NCBI RefSeq assembly: GCF_000306765.2
Contig: NC_017942.1
Coordinates: forward strand, 62,001 to 126,000
DNA: 64,000 bases
Direction: 5' to 3'
From: Haloferax mediterranei ATCC 33500
GTDB taxonomy: Archaea; Halobacteriota; Halobacteria; Halobacteriales; Haloferacaceae
Shown: positions 7,640 to 15,793 of the stretch, piece after piece
How the letters are laid out: every line of letters starts with the position of its first letter
How positions within the stretch are numbered: position 1 is the first letter of the stretch
Position numbers and translations under genes: made by a program
The notes under the pieces: generated by a model
Seen by the model: the letters and a program-made list of their open reading frames with translations, nothing else
Database searches by the model: none
What the model was told of the DNA's origin: nothing

Positions 7640-8284
7640 TACTTGAACCTAAAGGACTGAGTGGTCTTGCTGAATTCGATGTGAAGAGATGACTTCAACA
7701 GGACTCGATATTCTGGATTACATTCGATAGGTTTGGTTAATGGGAAGTTCTCCACGGTGATTCCTCGCTCGTTGAGGACGAGTACCACGGCGCCGTATCG
7801 CTCTCGGTCTCGCACTTCACGGTCTCCGCAGCGACGAAGTCCGGAATGTCGAACCACGACACTTCGAGCGCCTCGAAGACCAGAGGACGTGGCGTCTGAC
7901 TGTCCTCGACGGCAAGACCGGCACTCGCGATACGTCAGTATCGAAGTCTCTGTACCGTGGCTTGAATCGACTGAAAACCAAGTGAAGACAGCATTGAAGC
8001 CAGTAATGACGCGGAAATTCATTTCGAATACGGTGTAAGCACCCACCGTTCTTGACCGTCTCGTCCCGACACACGACAGGCTGTTCATGGTGTACAACGA
8101 ACGCGACCGCTCGCAGCACCCCCAACACAGACAGGTCTGGAGCGGCTACCTGACGTAGCAGGTGACGAGTCCACCGGTGTGAGAAACACCTGACAGTATA
8201 TCTACCTTCGAAGGTAAATGATTCACCACCGGCACCGTTACCATCTGTGTCTTCGAACCTGAACAAAGACAGACGAGGCTTCGA
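7640..8284 (+). other. Degenerate coding remnants
   Basis: No intact gene. Plus-strand fragments with coding character are VEDEYHGAVSLSVSHFTV (about 7769-7822), a shift to RSDEVRNVEPRHFERLEDQR then TWRLTVLDGKTGTRD (about 7829-7987), and DRLVPTHDRLFMVYNERDRS (about 8058-8117) ending in a stop at 8159. They look like pieces of one or two decayed genes with frameshifts. I could not identify the family. Confidence 0.4.
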
Positions 8285-8653
8285 ATGCACATCGAAGACA
8301 GCTACAACGACGAAACGACGACGCTTTCGTGGGAATACGGGGGTGAGTCCGTGTCCGTCACGCTTCCGGGACTCTTCCACGCCGAATACGCCGAGAGGTC
8401 GGACGTGGTCGTCACCGCGACCGCCGAGGGGACGATACGGATTCTGGCGGGTGATGGCACCGAGCGGGACGCCTTCGAGTACACTCTGCCCGAAGGATGT
8501 GACCTCTACACGTTGACGCCGAGTATCGGGGGCGATCTCGGTGTGACAATGGTGGTGGCCCACGACCCCGGCCACAGGGGCGAGACGCTCTGGCAACACG
8601 AGATCGATATCGAGCGACGAGCTGTCGGCGGCCCCGTGGCGAAGTGGCGGTAG
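8285..8653 (+). CDS. Small acidic beta-rich protein, unknown
   Basis: 122 residues, acidic, with alternating strand-like segments (TTTLSWEYGGESVSVTLPGL, VVVTATAEGTIRILAG, DLGVTMVVAHDPGHRGETLW) and no signal or membrane helix. The composition is normal for a cytosolic haloarchaeal protein. No family recognised. It lies divergent from nothing and convergent with the HEAT-repeat gene, so it is probably a single-gene unit. Confidence 0.6.
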   Translation: MHIEDSYNDETTTLSWEYGGESVSVTLPGLFHAEYAERSDVVVTATAEGTIRILAGDGTERDAFEYTLPEGCDLYTLTPSIGGDLGVTMVVAHDPGHRGETLWQHEIDIERRAVGGPVAKWR

Positions 8654-8753
8654 CGACAGGATAATGGCTTGTTTCCATCCACGTGACGAGCGCAATCAAA
8701 TTCGACAGTATATCACACCAGCGGACTGCCTACTGACTCTCTTGGACCAGCAG

Positions 8754-10781
8754 CTACTCCACCACCAAATCCACGTCAGCGTCGGCGACTCGCTGCAGTT
8801 CGGCGTCGCTCACCGTGACAGCATCGGAGTGAGTCGCCGTGAGCGTCTGCAATCCCTCGGCAATCGTCGATCGGACGAAGAGATACTCCTCGTCACACTC
8901 GAATCGAGACTCGAGCGCTTCGACGGCCGTGACAGTGAGCGCTGGCTGGGCAACACCGATGGCAGCCAGTGCGTTCGCGGCCGACGGCCGAACGTCCGAA
9001 TCGGTATCGCGAAGGCCGGTCTGCAGATCGTCGACGACACGCTCGGCTGTGTCTCGATCCGCAGCACCCATCTGTCCGAGTGCTTCGAGCGCTGCCGCAC
9101 GGGCCTTCCATTCATCGTCGTCGAGGAGTGGCTGTACCTCCTCGCTGACGCGTGCGGCCACGTCCGAATCCACTGTGGCGATCGTGCCAAGTGCCTCGGC
9201 AGCCGCCGCGCGCACACGATAGTTGCTGTCCGCGAGACGGCGCTGCAAATCGTCGACGACGAGTTCGGCCACCTCGGGGTCTGCGGCCCCAATCGTTCCG
9301 AGCGCGCTGGCGGCCGCTTTCCGATTCCAGTAGGGACCCTCAGCAAGCAACTCACGGAGGTCCTCGACGGCAGGGGCCACTGCCTCGGGACGAACGCCAC
9401 CGATCTCACCGAGCGCAGCGGCAGCCTCTGCTGAGAGGTCCTCGTCGGCGAGACAGGCTCGAATCTCGTCCATCACGGGATCGAGGGCGTCGGGAGTAGC
9501 AGCACCGATTCGGCCGTAGGCACGGATGATGTCCTCCTGGAGTCGCCACTCGAAGTCGTCGTGAGTCTCCGCATTCTCGTCCTCGACGCTGCCAGTCAAG
9601 TCGAACAGCCCGTATTCTGTCGCGTCGCTCCCGACCGCTTCGTCTTCTGCCGTGTCGCCTTCGAACCATTCGTGCAACTTCGCGACGACGCGCGGCGCGA
9701 TCTCGGGATCAGCTGCTGCGATCTTCCCGAGAGCCGTCACGACGTCGAATTGCAGATCCTCGCTGGTGTCATCGAATCTCGCCACGATGTCATCGATAGC
9801 CGGCCGGACTGCAGCAGGCCGAACGGTTGCGATGTTTCCGAGAGTCTCCACCGCGGACGAGCGCACCAGTCGGTTGTCGTCGTCGAGGAGTGCCCTGAGA
9901 CGGTCCAGTTCGGGAACGACCGTCTCGGGGTGTGCGGCCCCGATGCCGCCGAGAAAACTGAGTACGACACTACGGTCGATATCAGGGGACCGGTCGTCAG
10001 GATCCGTCTCGGCGAGTGTCAGTAGTTCCTCGACCACCATCGGGGCCGCCTCGGGATATGCCACAGCGATCCTGCCGAGTGCACTCCCAATCCCGATCCG
10101 CGCTTGATCTCGCTCCGCCGCAGCGAGTTCCTCTCGCAGCATCTCGACGACAGGGTCAATGATATCTGGCCGTACCAATGCGACGGTGCCGAGCGGCGAC
10201 GGAATCGCACTGGCGTCGATCGTCTCGTCCGCGGACAGTGCTACCAACTCGTCCCTGGCAGGAGCGATCGCTTCTGGATAGGCGTGTGAAATCGTCGACA
10301 ACAGGCTGATCGCGTTGGCCCGCACAGCGTCGTCGTCGAGAGAGCCAATGAGATCGTCCACGTGTGATCGAAGGAGGACAGCCTCGGCCTCGGCGAGTTT
10401 CCTGAGGGCTGTCACGGAGGTGTCACGCATGTGCTCGTCCTCGGTGTCCAGGTGTTCCAAGAGCCACTCGACAGTGGTATCGAGCGCATCCGGGTCCGTC
10501 CGTGCGGTCCACGTCAGCATGTCGAGGGCCTCGTCCCGTGTTCGTCTGGTCTCGTGGACGAGGTACGGCTGGAGGGCCACTGCGACGCGTCGTGTGCAGT
10601 TAGGATGGGACGAGATCTTCGACAGTGCTGCGTGGGCGTCCGAGCGCCCGCGGCGGCCGTCGAGAAGCGCACACAGGGCCTCGATTTCGTCGTCCGTCGC
10701 CGTGGTGGGATCGACTGTCTCTCGGAGTTCCTGGGCTCGTTGTGCTTCGCCGTCGGGGTCGTCTGGGGTATCGTCTGTCAT
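8754..10781 (-). CDS. HEAT-repeat protein
   Basis: 675 residues built almost wholly of HEAT/PBS-lyase-type helical repeats. About 15 units show the pattern (R/V)..A..ALG.IG...PE....V..L...L.D....VR, for example RAAAAEALGTIATVDSD and KAAASALGTIGAADPEV. The repeats form an alpha-solenoid scaffold for protein-protein contacts. There is no catalytic domain, signal or membrane segment. Long antisense frames across the gene (for example 8664-9434) are composition shadows. HEAT solenoids often occur as immunity or defence accessory proteins in mosaic loci like the one downstream, but the role here is open. Confidence 0.9.
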   Translation of the reverse strand: MTDDTPDDPDGEAQRAQELRETVDPTTATDDEIEALCALLDGRRGRSDAHAALSKISSHPNCTRRVAVALQPYLVHETRRTRDEALDMLTWTARTDPDALDTTVEWLLEHLDTEDEHMRDTSVTALRKLAEAEAVLLRSHVDDLIGSLDDDAVRANAISLLSTISHAYPEAIAPARDELVALSADETIDASAIPSPLGTVALVRPDIIDPVVEMLREELAAAERDQARIGIGSALGRIAVAYPEAAPMVVEELLTLAETDPDDRSPDIDRSVVLSFLGGIGAAHPETVVPELDRLRALLDDDNRLVRSSAVETLGNIATVRPAAVRPAIDDIVARFDDTSEDLQFDVVTALGKIAAADPEIAPRVVAKLHEWFEGDTAEDEAVGSDATEYGLFDLTGSVEDENAETHDDFEWRLQEDIIRAYGRIGAATPDALDPVMDEIRACLADEDLSAEAAAALGEIGGVRPEAVAPAVEDLRELLAEGPYWNRKAAASALGTIGAADPEVAELVVDDLQRRLADSNYRVRAAAAEALGTIATVDSDVAARVSEEVQPLLDDDEWKARAAALEALGQMGAADRDTAERVVDDLQTGLRDTDSDVRPSAANALAAIGVAQPALTVTAVEALESRFECDEEYLFVRSTIAEGLQTLTATHSDAVTVSDAELQRVADADVDLVVE

Positions 10782-10998
10782 TTGATATCGGGGAATCGGA
10801 CTCGATTGTGAAAGTGCAGATTCGCCATGCCGAGCGTGAGCGTACTCGTGGTCCTGGCCGGCCCACCCTCGCCGCTGGCGGCCGCGAACGCCTCGACCAA
10901 CACCTGTAGTTCTGTCAGATTTGAATTAAAATCCACGGGTGTCCCTGTTGGGTCGTCGGGATGCCTTGCACCCTCTTTCGTGGACGTCTGCTGTCGAC

Positions 10999-12243
10999 CT
11001 ACGGTACCAGGGGGAGCGAGACACCGATGGTGTGTCCAAACATACCGAGCAACAGCCCGATACCACCGACTATCAACATGATTCCAGCGGGGAGTCGCCA
11101 GAGGGCGAACCGCCGTGAGTGAACCAGATCCTGCTGGGTCCGAGCACTGATCAGGAACATCGGTTCCGACCGCGGGTCGTGGTCAGCGACCCGCTCGATG
11201 ACGAGTTCGTCGACGGGGTCGGAGCCGTGCTGGTTGTCACGTGGCTTGACAGTCCCGAACACGTACACGTCGTCCCCGGGTCTGATGAGATTCTGCTTGT
11301 ACCGCCGTTTTCTATATTCTGTAGGGTCGACGTCGGGACGGTACTCGAGGAACGACTGGACCGGTTCCGGGGCCTCGTTTTGGGCGTTGACGTACACCGA
11401 CTGCCAGTTGTCGTCGTCGAGTTTGAACGTGGTATCCTTGTCTGGGCAAACCAGCGTTCGCCCGGTTCCATCGTCGACGTAGAACGGCGACAGTTGGTAC
11501 CCCTCGGCGACCTGATTCCACCTGCCCGGACCCTCCCTGAACCGGATGGAGTCCTCGACTTCCCACTTCGCGAGGACACAGCTCTCATCGGTGAAGGGGG
11601 CACTATCCGGGTCGTCGTAGGGCGCTCGTGCAACACCATCAATCTGCGAGGGGCCCGTCGATAGCGACTGGGCCTGTTCGATCGGCATCTCGTTCATTAG
11701 TTTGCGCTGGTTGCGCCGCCTGAATCCCTCCCTCACGTAGTACGCCCCAGTGAGCATGACGACCAGTACGTAGAGAACACCGAACAATGCCGATAAAAAG
11801 GGCATCTCCGCCTCCATGATGTACGCGTGCGAGGGGGTCTCTGGGTTGTAATATGCCGTCGTCGATTGTCCGACCTCGAACTCGTCGCGAATACGCTCTG
11901 CCCCACTTTTCGTGTACTTCCAGCGACTGAACGAGCCAGGAAACAGATTGGTTTGTTTATAAGTTCGGCCGTTGACGCTGTACTCGTACGTGATAACAGC
12001 CCGATACATCGTCTTCTCCTCCGACGCTTCTACCTCCATCCCGAGGGACCTGAGGACAGTACGAGTCAGACTCCCCTCGAACTCCTCTCTCGTCTCGATA
12101 TCGAGGCCCGTGACTGTCGCGGACGTCGCTTCGTTTTCCAGAACCGCACCGTTGTGTGCAAGGGCAGAGCCAAAACCGTAGTAGCCTAGAACAAGTCCAA
12201 GCAGTACGAGTATGATAACCCACCCGATACCTTTGGTATCCAT
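10999..12243 (-). CDS. DUF3592 plus GIDE-like membrane protein
   Basis: 414 residues. Helix at 6-24, then a beta-rich DUF3592-like domain (about 40-145) with YRAVITYEYSVNGRTYKQ and STTAYYNPETPSHAYI, then a helix at 150-172. A cytosolic GIDE-type domain (about 205-375) follows: SCVLAKWEVED, SPFYVDDGTGRTLV and YKQNLIRPGDDVYVFGTVKP. Two terminal helices span about 388-412. The GIDE domain is shared with eukaryotic mitochondrial E3 ligases, but no RING is present, so it is probably a membrane stress or sorting component. A second GIDE-like protein is at 15026. Confidence 0.8.
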   Translation of the reverse strand: MDTKGIGWVIILVLLGLVLGYYGFGSALAHNGAVLENEATSATVTGLDIETREEFEGSLTRTVLRSLGMEVEASEEKTMYRAVITYEYSVNGRTYKQTNLFPGSFSRWKYTKSGAERIRDEFEVGQSTTAYYNPETPSHAYIMEAEMPFLSALFGVLYVLVVMLTGAYYVREGFRRRNQRKLMNEMPIEQAQSLSTGPSQIDGVARAPYDDPDSAPFTDESCVLAKWEVEDSIRFREGPGRWNQVAEGYQLSPFYVDDGTGRTLVCPDKDTTFKLDDDNWQSVYVNAQNEAPEPVQSFLEYRPDVDPTEYRKRRYKQNLIRPGDDVYVFGTVKPRDNQHGSDPVDELVIERVADHDPRSEPMFLISARTQQDLVHSRRFALWRLPAGIMLIVGGIGLLLGMFGHTIGVSLPLVP

Positions 12244-12455
12244 CTCAACTACCTGTCTGATGTGATATCTTAACTATGTTTAAATTCCACTGTTCCAGAG
12301 CTTGCTCAAAAACACTGCCTGATGGCGTGGACATCCGAATTCCAATTTTCTGAAATATGAATTGCGGCCACGCTGTTTGCTGGTCACCGTGGCCAGTGAG
12401 ATTCGTGGACAGGCTGAACAAGGCCATCAAATTGTCTATTGTTCAGTCGAATCCG
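12244..12455. promoter_or_regulatory. Divergent intergenic region
   Basis: Between the minus-strand GIDE gene and a plus-strand small gene. AT-rich GTTTAAATTCC at about 12279-12289 lies 37-46 bases before the ATG at 12243 and fits a TATA/BRE for the minus-strand gene. ATTGTCTATTG at about 12431-12441 may serve the plus-strand gene. No coding frame seen. Confidence 0.35.
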
Positions 12456-12769
12456 ATGTCGGGTAATGAACGGCGACTCGCCTGGACGCTGCTCCATGCC
12501 ATCGACAATCAAGTGGGAGCACTCGACGACCGTCAGTCGTCTCTCGAACGGCTCGAACTGCTCGCCCACGAGTCCCCTGCCGACGATGAGAACAGTCGCA
12601 GCTTTCGAAGGCCTTCCAGTATGCGACCTTTGCCCAGGATGACCAGTTCGACGGGTTCTCACCATCGGAGCGCCGTATCTATCTCCGTCGAAGGAAACAG
12701 CCTGTTCTTCGACCACCGTGTCAAGTCTCTGGGACCCTCGAAGACGGGATTGTCGAGGCGTATCTGTGA
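12456..12769 (+). pseudogene. Small hypothetical gene with one frameshift
   Basis: The first frame reads MSGNERRLAWTLLHAIDNQV..LERLELLAHESPADDEN. Between about 12589 and 12596 the coding signal moves to the frame reading SQLSKAFQYATFAQDDQFDG and ending TLEDGIVEAYL with a TGA at 12769. Together they would give a ~104-residue helical acidic protein. The stop overlaps the GTG of the next gene (GTGA), which argues the joined frame is the real one. Either a recent mutation or a base-call error. Confidence 0.55.
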
Positions 12770-12915
12770 CGGCCCCGTCTACTGACGACGATGACCAGTT
12801 GTCCCGTACAGGATTCGCGCTCTTCTGGGCGCATCGAGTGGCCGTTAGCGAGCGGTTCTCGACCGCACTCCGACTACGGACCAGTGAGACGGTCAGTTGT
12901 CCCTGTGTACCGTGA
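12766..12915 (+). CDS. 49-residue hypothetical protein
   Basis: GTG start overlapping the preceding stop as GTGA: MTAPSTDDDDQLSRTGFALF..AVSERFSTALRLRTSET and ending CPCVP. The four-base overlap and the acidic N-terminus support translation. There is one CxC at the C-terminus and no known domain. Confidence 0.45.
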   Translation: MTAPSTDDDDQLSRTGFALFWAHRVAVSERFSTALRLRTSETVSCPCVP

Positions 12916-12921
12916 CAACGC

Positions 12922-12959
12922 AGGTGTTTATCTCTGGGATAGGTGTTTATCTCTGGGAT
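12922..12959 (+). repeat. 19-bp tandem duplication in a promoter region
   Basis: AGGTGTTTATCTCTGGGAT occurs twice head to tail (12922-12940 and 12941-12959) with no spacer. The second copy places TGTTTATCT about 30 bases before the ATG at 12978, the position of an archaeal TATA box. The gene downstream may therefore have a duplicated core promoter. Confidence 0.9.
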
Positions 12960-12977
12960 GTGCGTAGCTGCATTCAA

Positions 12978-13334
12978 ATGGTTTCTTTTCCGCCGGGTGA
13001 ACCCCAGGCCGTCTGTGCGCTCTGCGAATCTCCTTTCGAGGTGTACTCCGCCGAGCGTACCAGTATCTACGCAAACGTCGTCTGTCAGGCCTGTGATTCA
13101 CGGGCAGTGACCAGTACCGGTGACGAGCCGGCGGTGGGGAGGGAATATCTGCAACGTGAATCCGACGACCCCATCGATAGCGCTGTGGTAGCCGACGTTG
13201 GGGACAATCCCGTCTTCATCGACGGCCAGCAGTGCTGGCGTCGATACAAATTCGGTGGCTGGATCACGCGACTGGACGAACACGACTGTGAGTCGGTCAG
13301 GGAATTTCGACAAATGCACAGAGACGACGTGTGA
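12978..13334 (+). CDS. Small zinc-binding protein
   Basis: 118 residues from the ATG at 12978 (MVSFPPGEPQAVCALCESPF). Two CxxC pairs, CALC and CQAC (about residues 13-16 and 40-43), form a zinc ribbon. A C-terminal strand/helix region follows (YKFGGWITRLDEHDCESVRE). It precedes the next ORF by six bases, so they are likely co-transcribed. Common as a free-standing small protein in haloarchaea, function unknown. Confidence 0.7.
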   Translation: MVSFPPGEPQAVCALCESPFEVYSAERTSIYANVVCQACDSRAVTSTGDEPAVGREYLQRESDDPIDSAVVADVGDNPVFIDGQQCWRRYKFGGWITRLDEHDCESVREFRQMHRDDV

Positions 13335-13340
13335 CAGCCT

Positions 13341-13697
13341 ATGAGCGACGAATCCGAATCCATCACGACAGACACCTATTACGTCCTCGGGAGTGGCGAC
13401 CCGGCTCCGGAAAAGCCCCACGGGAGCGACTGGCCGAAAGAACTCAGAATTCCCTTCGAGGCACGAAAGAAATGGGTGTGGCAGGGGAAAGAGCACGTGG
13501 CACTCTCCTCACCAAGAAACACTGATCAGGCGTTCGAATCCGAGGCGTCGGGGCCAGATCAGACTGCAGGCGGGACAGTTCGGATGACGGTTTGGCTCAC
13601 CACAGAAAGTCGGCTATCCGTTCACGGACACGTTCGTGTTCGCAGGCGCGCTGGAAGAACGCATCGTCGTCCAGTCGCTCACCGTCAGGCGTCTTGA
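13341..13697 (+). CDS. Hypothetical protein, C-terminus probably truncated
   Basis: 118 residues. The first ~85 look genuine (MSDESESITTDTYYVLGSGD, then WPKELRIPFEARKKWVWQGK). After about 13600 the frame turns Arg-rich (VRVRRRAGRTHRRPVAHRQAS), which is antisense read-through of the minus-strand fragment that follows. The native 3' end was therefore lost at a junction near 13600. Probably an operon partner of the zinc-binding gene. Confidence 0.5.
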   Translation: MSDESESITTDTYYVLGSGDPAPEKPHGSDWPKELRIPFEARKKWVWQGKEHVALSSPRNTDQAFESEASGPDQTAGGTVRMTVWLTTESRLSVHGHVRVRRRAGRTHRRPVAHRQAS

Positions 13698-13845
13698 AGA
13701 CAAACGCGAGTCGATTGGTCCCTTCGATCTCCTCGTCGATCTCTTCCAGACAGTCACCGGCTTCCGCAATCGCAGCGACCAGCGCGTCCGCGTCGTCCAT
13801 CCCAGCCACCCGTACGACGACAGTGGGAACAGGATCGCCAACACT
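13597..13845 (-). pseudogene. C-terminal fragment of an unidentified acidic protein
   Basis: The frame reads VGDPVPTVVVRVAGMDDADA then VAAIAEAGDCLEEIDEEIEG..NRLAFVFKTPDGERLDDDAFFQ..ERIADFLW. An in-frame TGA lies immediately upstream (about 13855) with no good start, although GTG or ATG inside (13809) could give a 70-residue product. A 5'-truncated gene embedded between two plus-strand fragments. Confidence 0.5.
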
Positions 13846-13935
13846 GTCGTCTCAAACGAGTTCCATACGTCAGAGTCGATTGCCGAGCGCATATACGGTC
13901 CGACTCCAGTCCCGAACAGAACTGAGATACGCGAG

Positions 13936-14559
13936 ATGCACAACTATCTAGTATCGATGATCACGTCAGCAGCCGTGCAGCGATACAAAGCGTCCATTCG
14001 CGAGCGGGACGACTGCCACTTCGTGCTGCCGCTTCGAAAAGAACTGTGGCGGTCGTTCGGGCCGGTGACCAGAACCGGACAATCGAGAGCTGAGCGAACA
14101 CCCGCCCACACGAGGCGGGCCCGATTGGCGATTACGACGTGTCAAAAAGTGCTACCGATATGGGAGCAGCAGATACCACAGTCGGATATTGCCCAGCGAA
14201 GCCTCCGGCTTGCCGAACGGTATCTCGCTGGCGATACAGATGACGAGACCGTCCGAGAGGCAGTGAATCGATTTGTTACAGGCGTCGAAAATACAGCGGG
14301 GACGACGGCAGCGGAGCTGAACGCACAGTTGGTCGGCTGGGCCTGTTGTGAGATGCTCTATCTGGCACTGTTCGATTGCTACGTCGGTGAAAAAACCGTT
14401 CACGATGCAGCGCTGGACGACTGGGACTATTCGCTGTACGCGGCTGGCGCATACGCCGGTGGATTTCCCTTCAACGAGGGGGAGTTTCAGAGCGATTCCG
14501 ACCGCCTGCAGGAGTTCTGGTTCTGGTACGTCGAGCAGGCACACCGGATTGCCGAGTGA
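13936..14559 (+). CDS. Imm5-like putative immunity protein
   Basis: 207 residues from the ATG at 13936 (MHNYLVSMITSAAVQRYKAS). The frame is open from 13636, but its first part is antisense to the minus-strand fragment. All-helical. The core ARLAITTCQKVLPIWEQQIP, LRLAERYLAG and AELNAQLVGWACCEMLYLAL resembles the Imm5 family of polymorphic-toxin immunity proteins (helical, RLA..C...LP..E). No toxin is seen beside it, so it may be an orphan immunity gene kept in a mosaic of fragments. Confidence 0.55.
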   Translation: MHNYLVSMITSAAVQRYKASIRERDDCHFVLPLRKELWRSFGPVTRTGQSRAERTPAHTRRARLAITTCQKVLPIWEQQIPQSDIAQRSLRLAERYLAGDTDDETVREAVNRFVTGVENTAGTTAAELNAQLVGWACCEMLYLALFDCYVGEKTVHDAALDDWDYSLYAAGAYAGGFPFNEGEFQSDSDRLQEFWFWYVEQAHRIAE

Positions 14560-14639
14560 CGGGCTGTCGAAGTCGGCAGACATGAAATTGTACCGAGAAT
14601 AACACTCAGCTATCAACGAGCTCGACGTCGATTATCTGA

Positions 14640-14828
14640 TCGAGCCTTTTGGACACATCGCCAAGTGAAATATGAGCGAGAAGACATAATTGAGGAGATC
14701 GCCAATAACTACAGGGACGAGCGGTATGCCTCAGTGATTAATCTGATTCTCCCTCAGATTGAATCGTTCATCTGGATCTATGCCGCTTATCTCCAGGAGC
14801 ACAAGAACGAGAAAATCTTGTTGAATGT
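14640..14828 (+). pseudogene. Helical C-terminal gene fragment cut by an IS end
   Basis: The frame reads FWTHRQVKYEREDIIEEIAN..RDERYASVINLILPQIESFI..IYAAYLQEHKNEKILLN and then runs into GGCACTGTCTAGT, an IS6-type terminus. The segment resembles helical HEPN/Abi-type domains (RY....L.LPQ.E.FIW), but the family is not certain. Both the start and the end are missing. Confidence 0.5.
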
Positions 14829-14860
14829 GGCACTGTCTAGTTAGTGGCCTCCTCAATCTC
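14829..14860 (-). mobile_element. IS6-type right-end remnant, inverted
   Basis: GGCACTGTCTAGTTAGTGGC then CTCCTCAATC is the reverse complement of the right end of the IS6-type copies at 16522 and 57513, with two changes. Nothing else of that element remains. The unassigned stretch 14860-15025 after it has no convincing gene. Confidence 0.75.
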
Positions 14861-15025
14861 GCTATCCATAATCGCTATTCTAGCAAATCAAGGGGGAAGT
14901 GACGATAGCTACGACAATTACCGACTGACGAAGATAGTACCATTCCGCAAGGAACAAGTCAGTTCGACCGTGTACTGGCAGTTCCACTCCGCCGATCTTA
15001 AATTTAGTGACAAGAATGCAAACGT

Positions 15026-15793
15026 ATGATTAGCGTTAGCGATCCCTTGCCGGTCGTTCTTTTCTCACTGTTTTGGCTGTACGCCGTCTACTGGTTGACG
15101 AATACCCTCCGACTTTACCACGTGCTGTTCGGTGTCTCCCCCACGGGGTCTCCCGATCTGGTCGCGGGTAACTCGGTGGCCATCCAGGGGCCCGTGACGG
15201 TTGACGAGGAAGCGCCACACAGCGACGTCGCTACCAATGACTACGAGTCGCCAATCGCCGTGTACGTCTGGCGGATACTCACTAGGGGGGCTGGCGGTGG
15301 GACGGTGGCTTCGGGCGTGGAGTTCGAATCCTTCGGTATCGACACTAACAGCGGCGAAGTAAAGGTAGATCCCGGTTGGCTCCGCGAAGCTCACGATGCC
15401 CCGATGCTCTCCAACGTGCGGACGGATGGCTACATCTTGAGCGCCCCGTACCGCGTCCACCCCTATACGTCGCCGTACGTCCACATAGTTCACGAGGGGA
15501 CGACGATGGTTCTCGCGCGAGTCAGTGACGTGATCGAGGCTGAGTTGGACATCTCCCTGGATACGAACAGGTTCGAGTCCAAAGCTATCCCGGAGGATGC
15601 TCTGTTACTGGTATTCGGCGAATTGTCGATCGACGCCGGAACGCCGACGATCAGGGGCACCGACGATACTCCCTTTTTCATCGCGAACTGCGATATCCAC
15701 GACGTTCGGAGCAATCTTCTGCGTCGTGCCCTTTACTATGTGATCCTCTTTACTGGGGCATTGCTACTGGTGCTGGCGGCACTGTCTAGTTAA
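15026..15793 (+). CDS. GIDE-like membrane protein, C-terminus cut by IS
   Basis: 255 residues. One N-terminal helix (about 10-32), then a cytosolic GIDE-type domain: SVAIQGPVTVDE, SPIAVYVWRI, FGIDTNSGEVKVDPGWLREA, LLVFGELSIDAGTPTI and DTPFFIANCDIHDV. A C-terminal helix follows (about 234-252). The last codons GCACTGTCTAGTTAA belong to the IS6-type left end, so the native tail was replaced by ALSS. Related in domain type, not closely in sequence, to the protein at 10999-12243. It probably acts at the inner face of the membrane. Confidence 0.7.
   Translation: MISVSDPLPVVLFSLFWLYAVYWLTNTLRLYHVLFGVSPTGSPDLVAGNSVAIQGPVTVDEEAPHSDVATNDYESPIAVYVWRILTRGAGGGTVASGVEFESFGIDTNSGEVKVDPGWLREAHDAPMLSNVRTDGYILSAPYRVHPYTSPYVHIVHEGTTMVLARVSDVIEAELDISLDTNRFESKAIPEDALLLVFGELSIDAGTPTIRGTDDTPFFIANCDIHDVRSNLLRRALYYVILFTGALLLVLAALSS

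Noticed and set aside
8664..9434. Long plus-strand open frame over the HEAT-repeat gene (also 9561-10025, 10315-10785)
   Set aside because: It is antisense to a clear 675-residue HEAT protein. Its composition (Arg/Val/Gly-rich, no motif) is a shadow of high-GC third positions.
12922..12959. Possible start of a CRISPR array
   Set aside because: Only two 19-base units with no spacer; it is a tandem duplication. No array was seen anywhere in the window.
13636..13935. N-terminal extension of the Imm5-like ORF
   Set aside because: This part is antisense to the minus-strand fragment 13597-13845. The ATG at 13936 is the better start.
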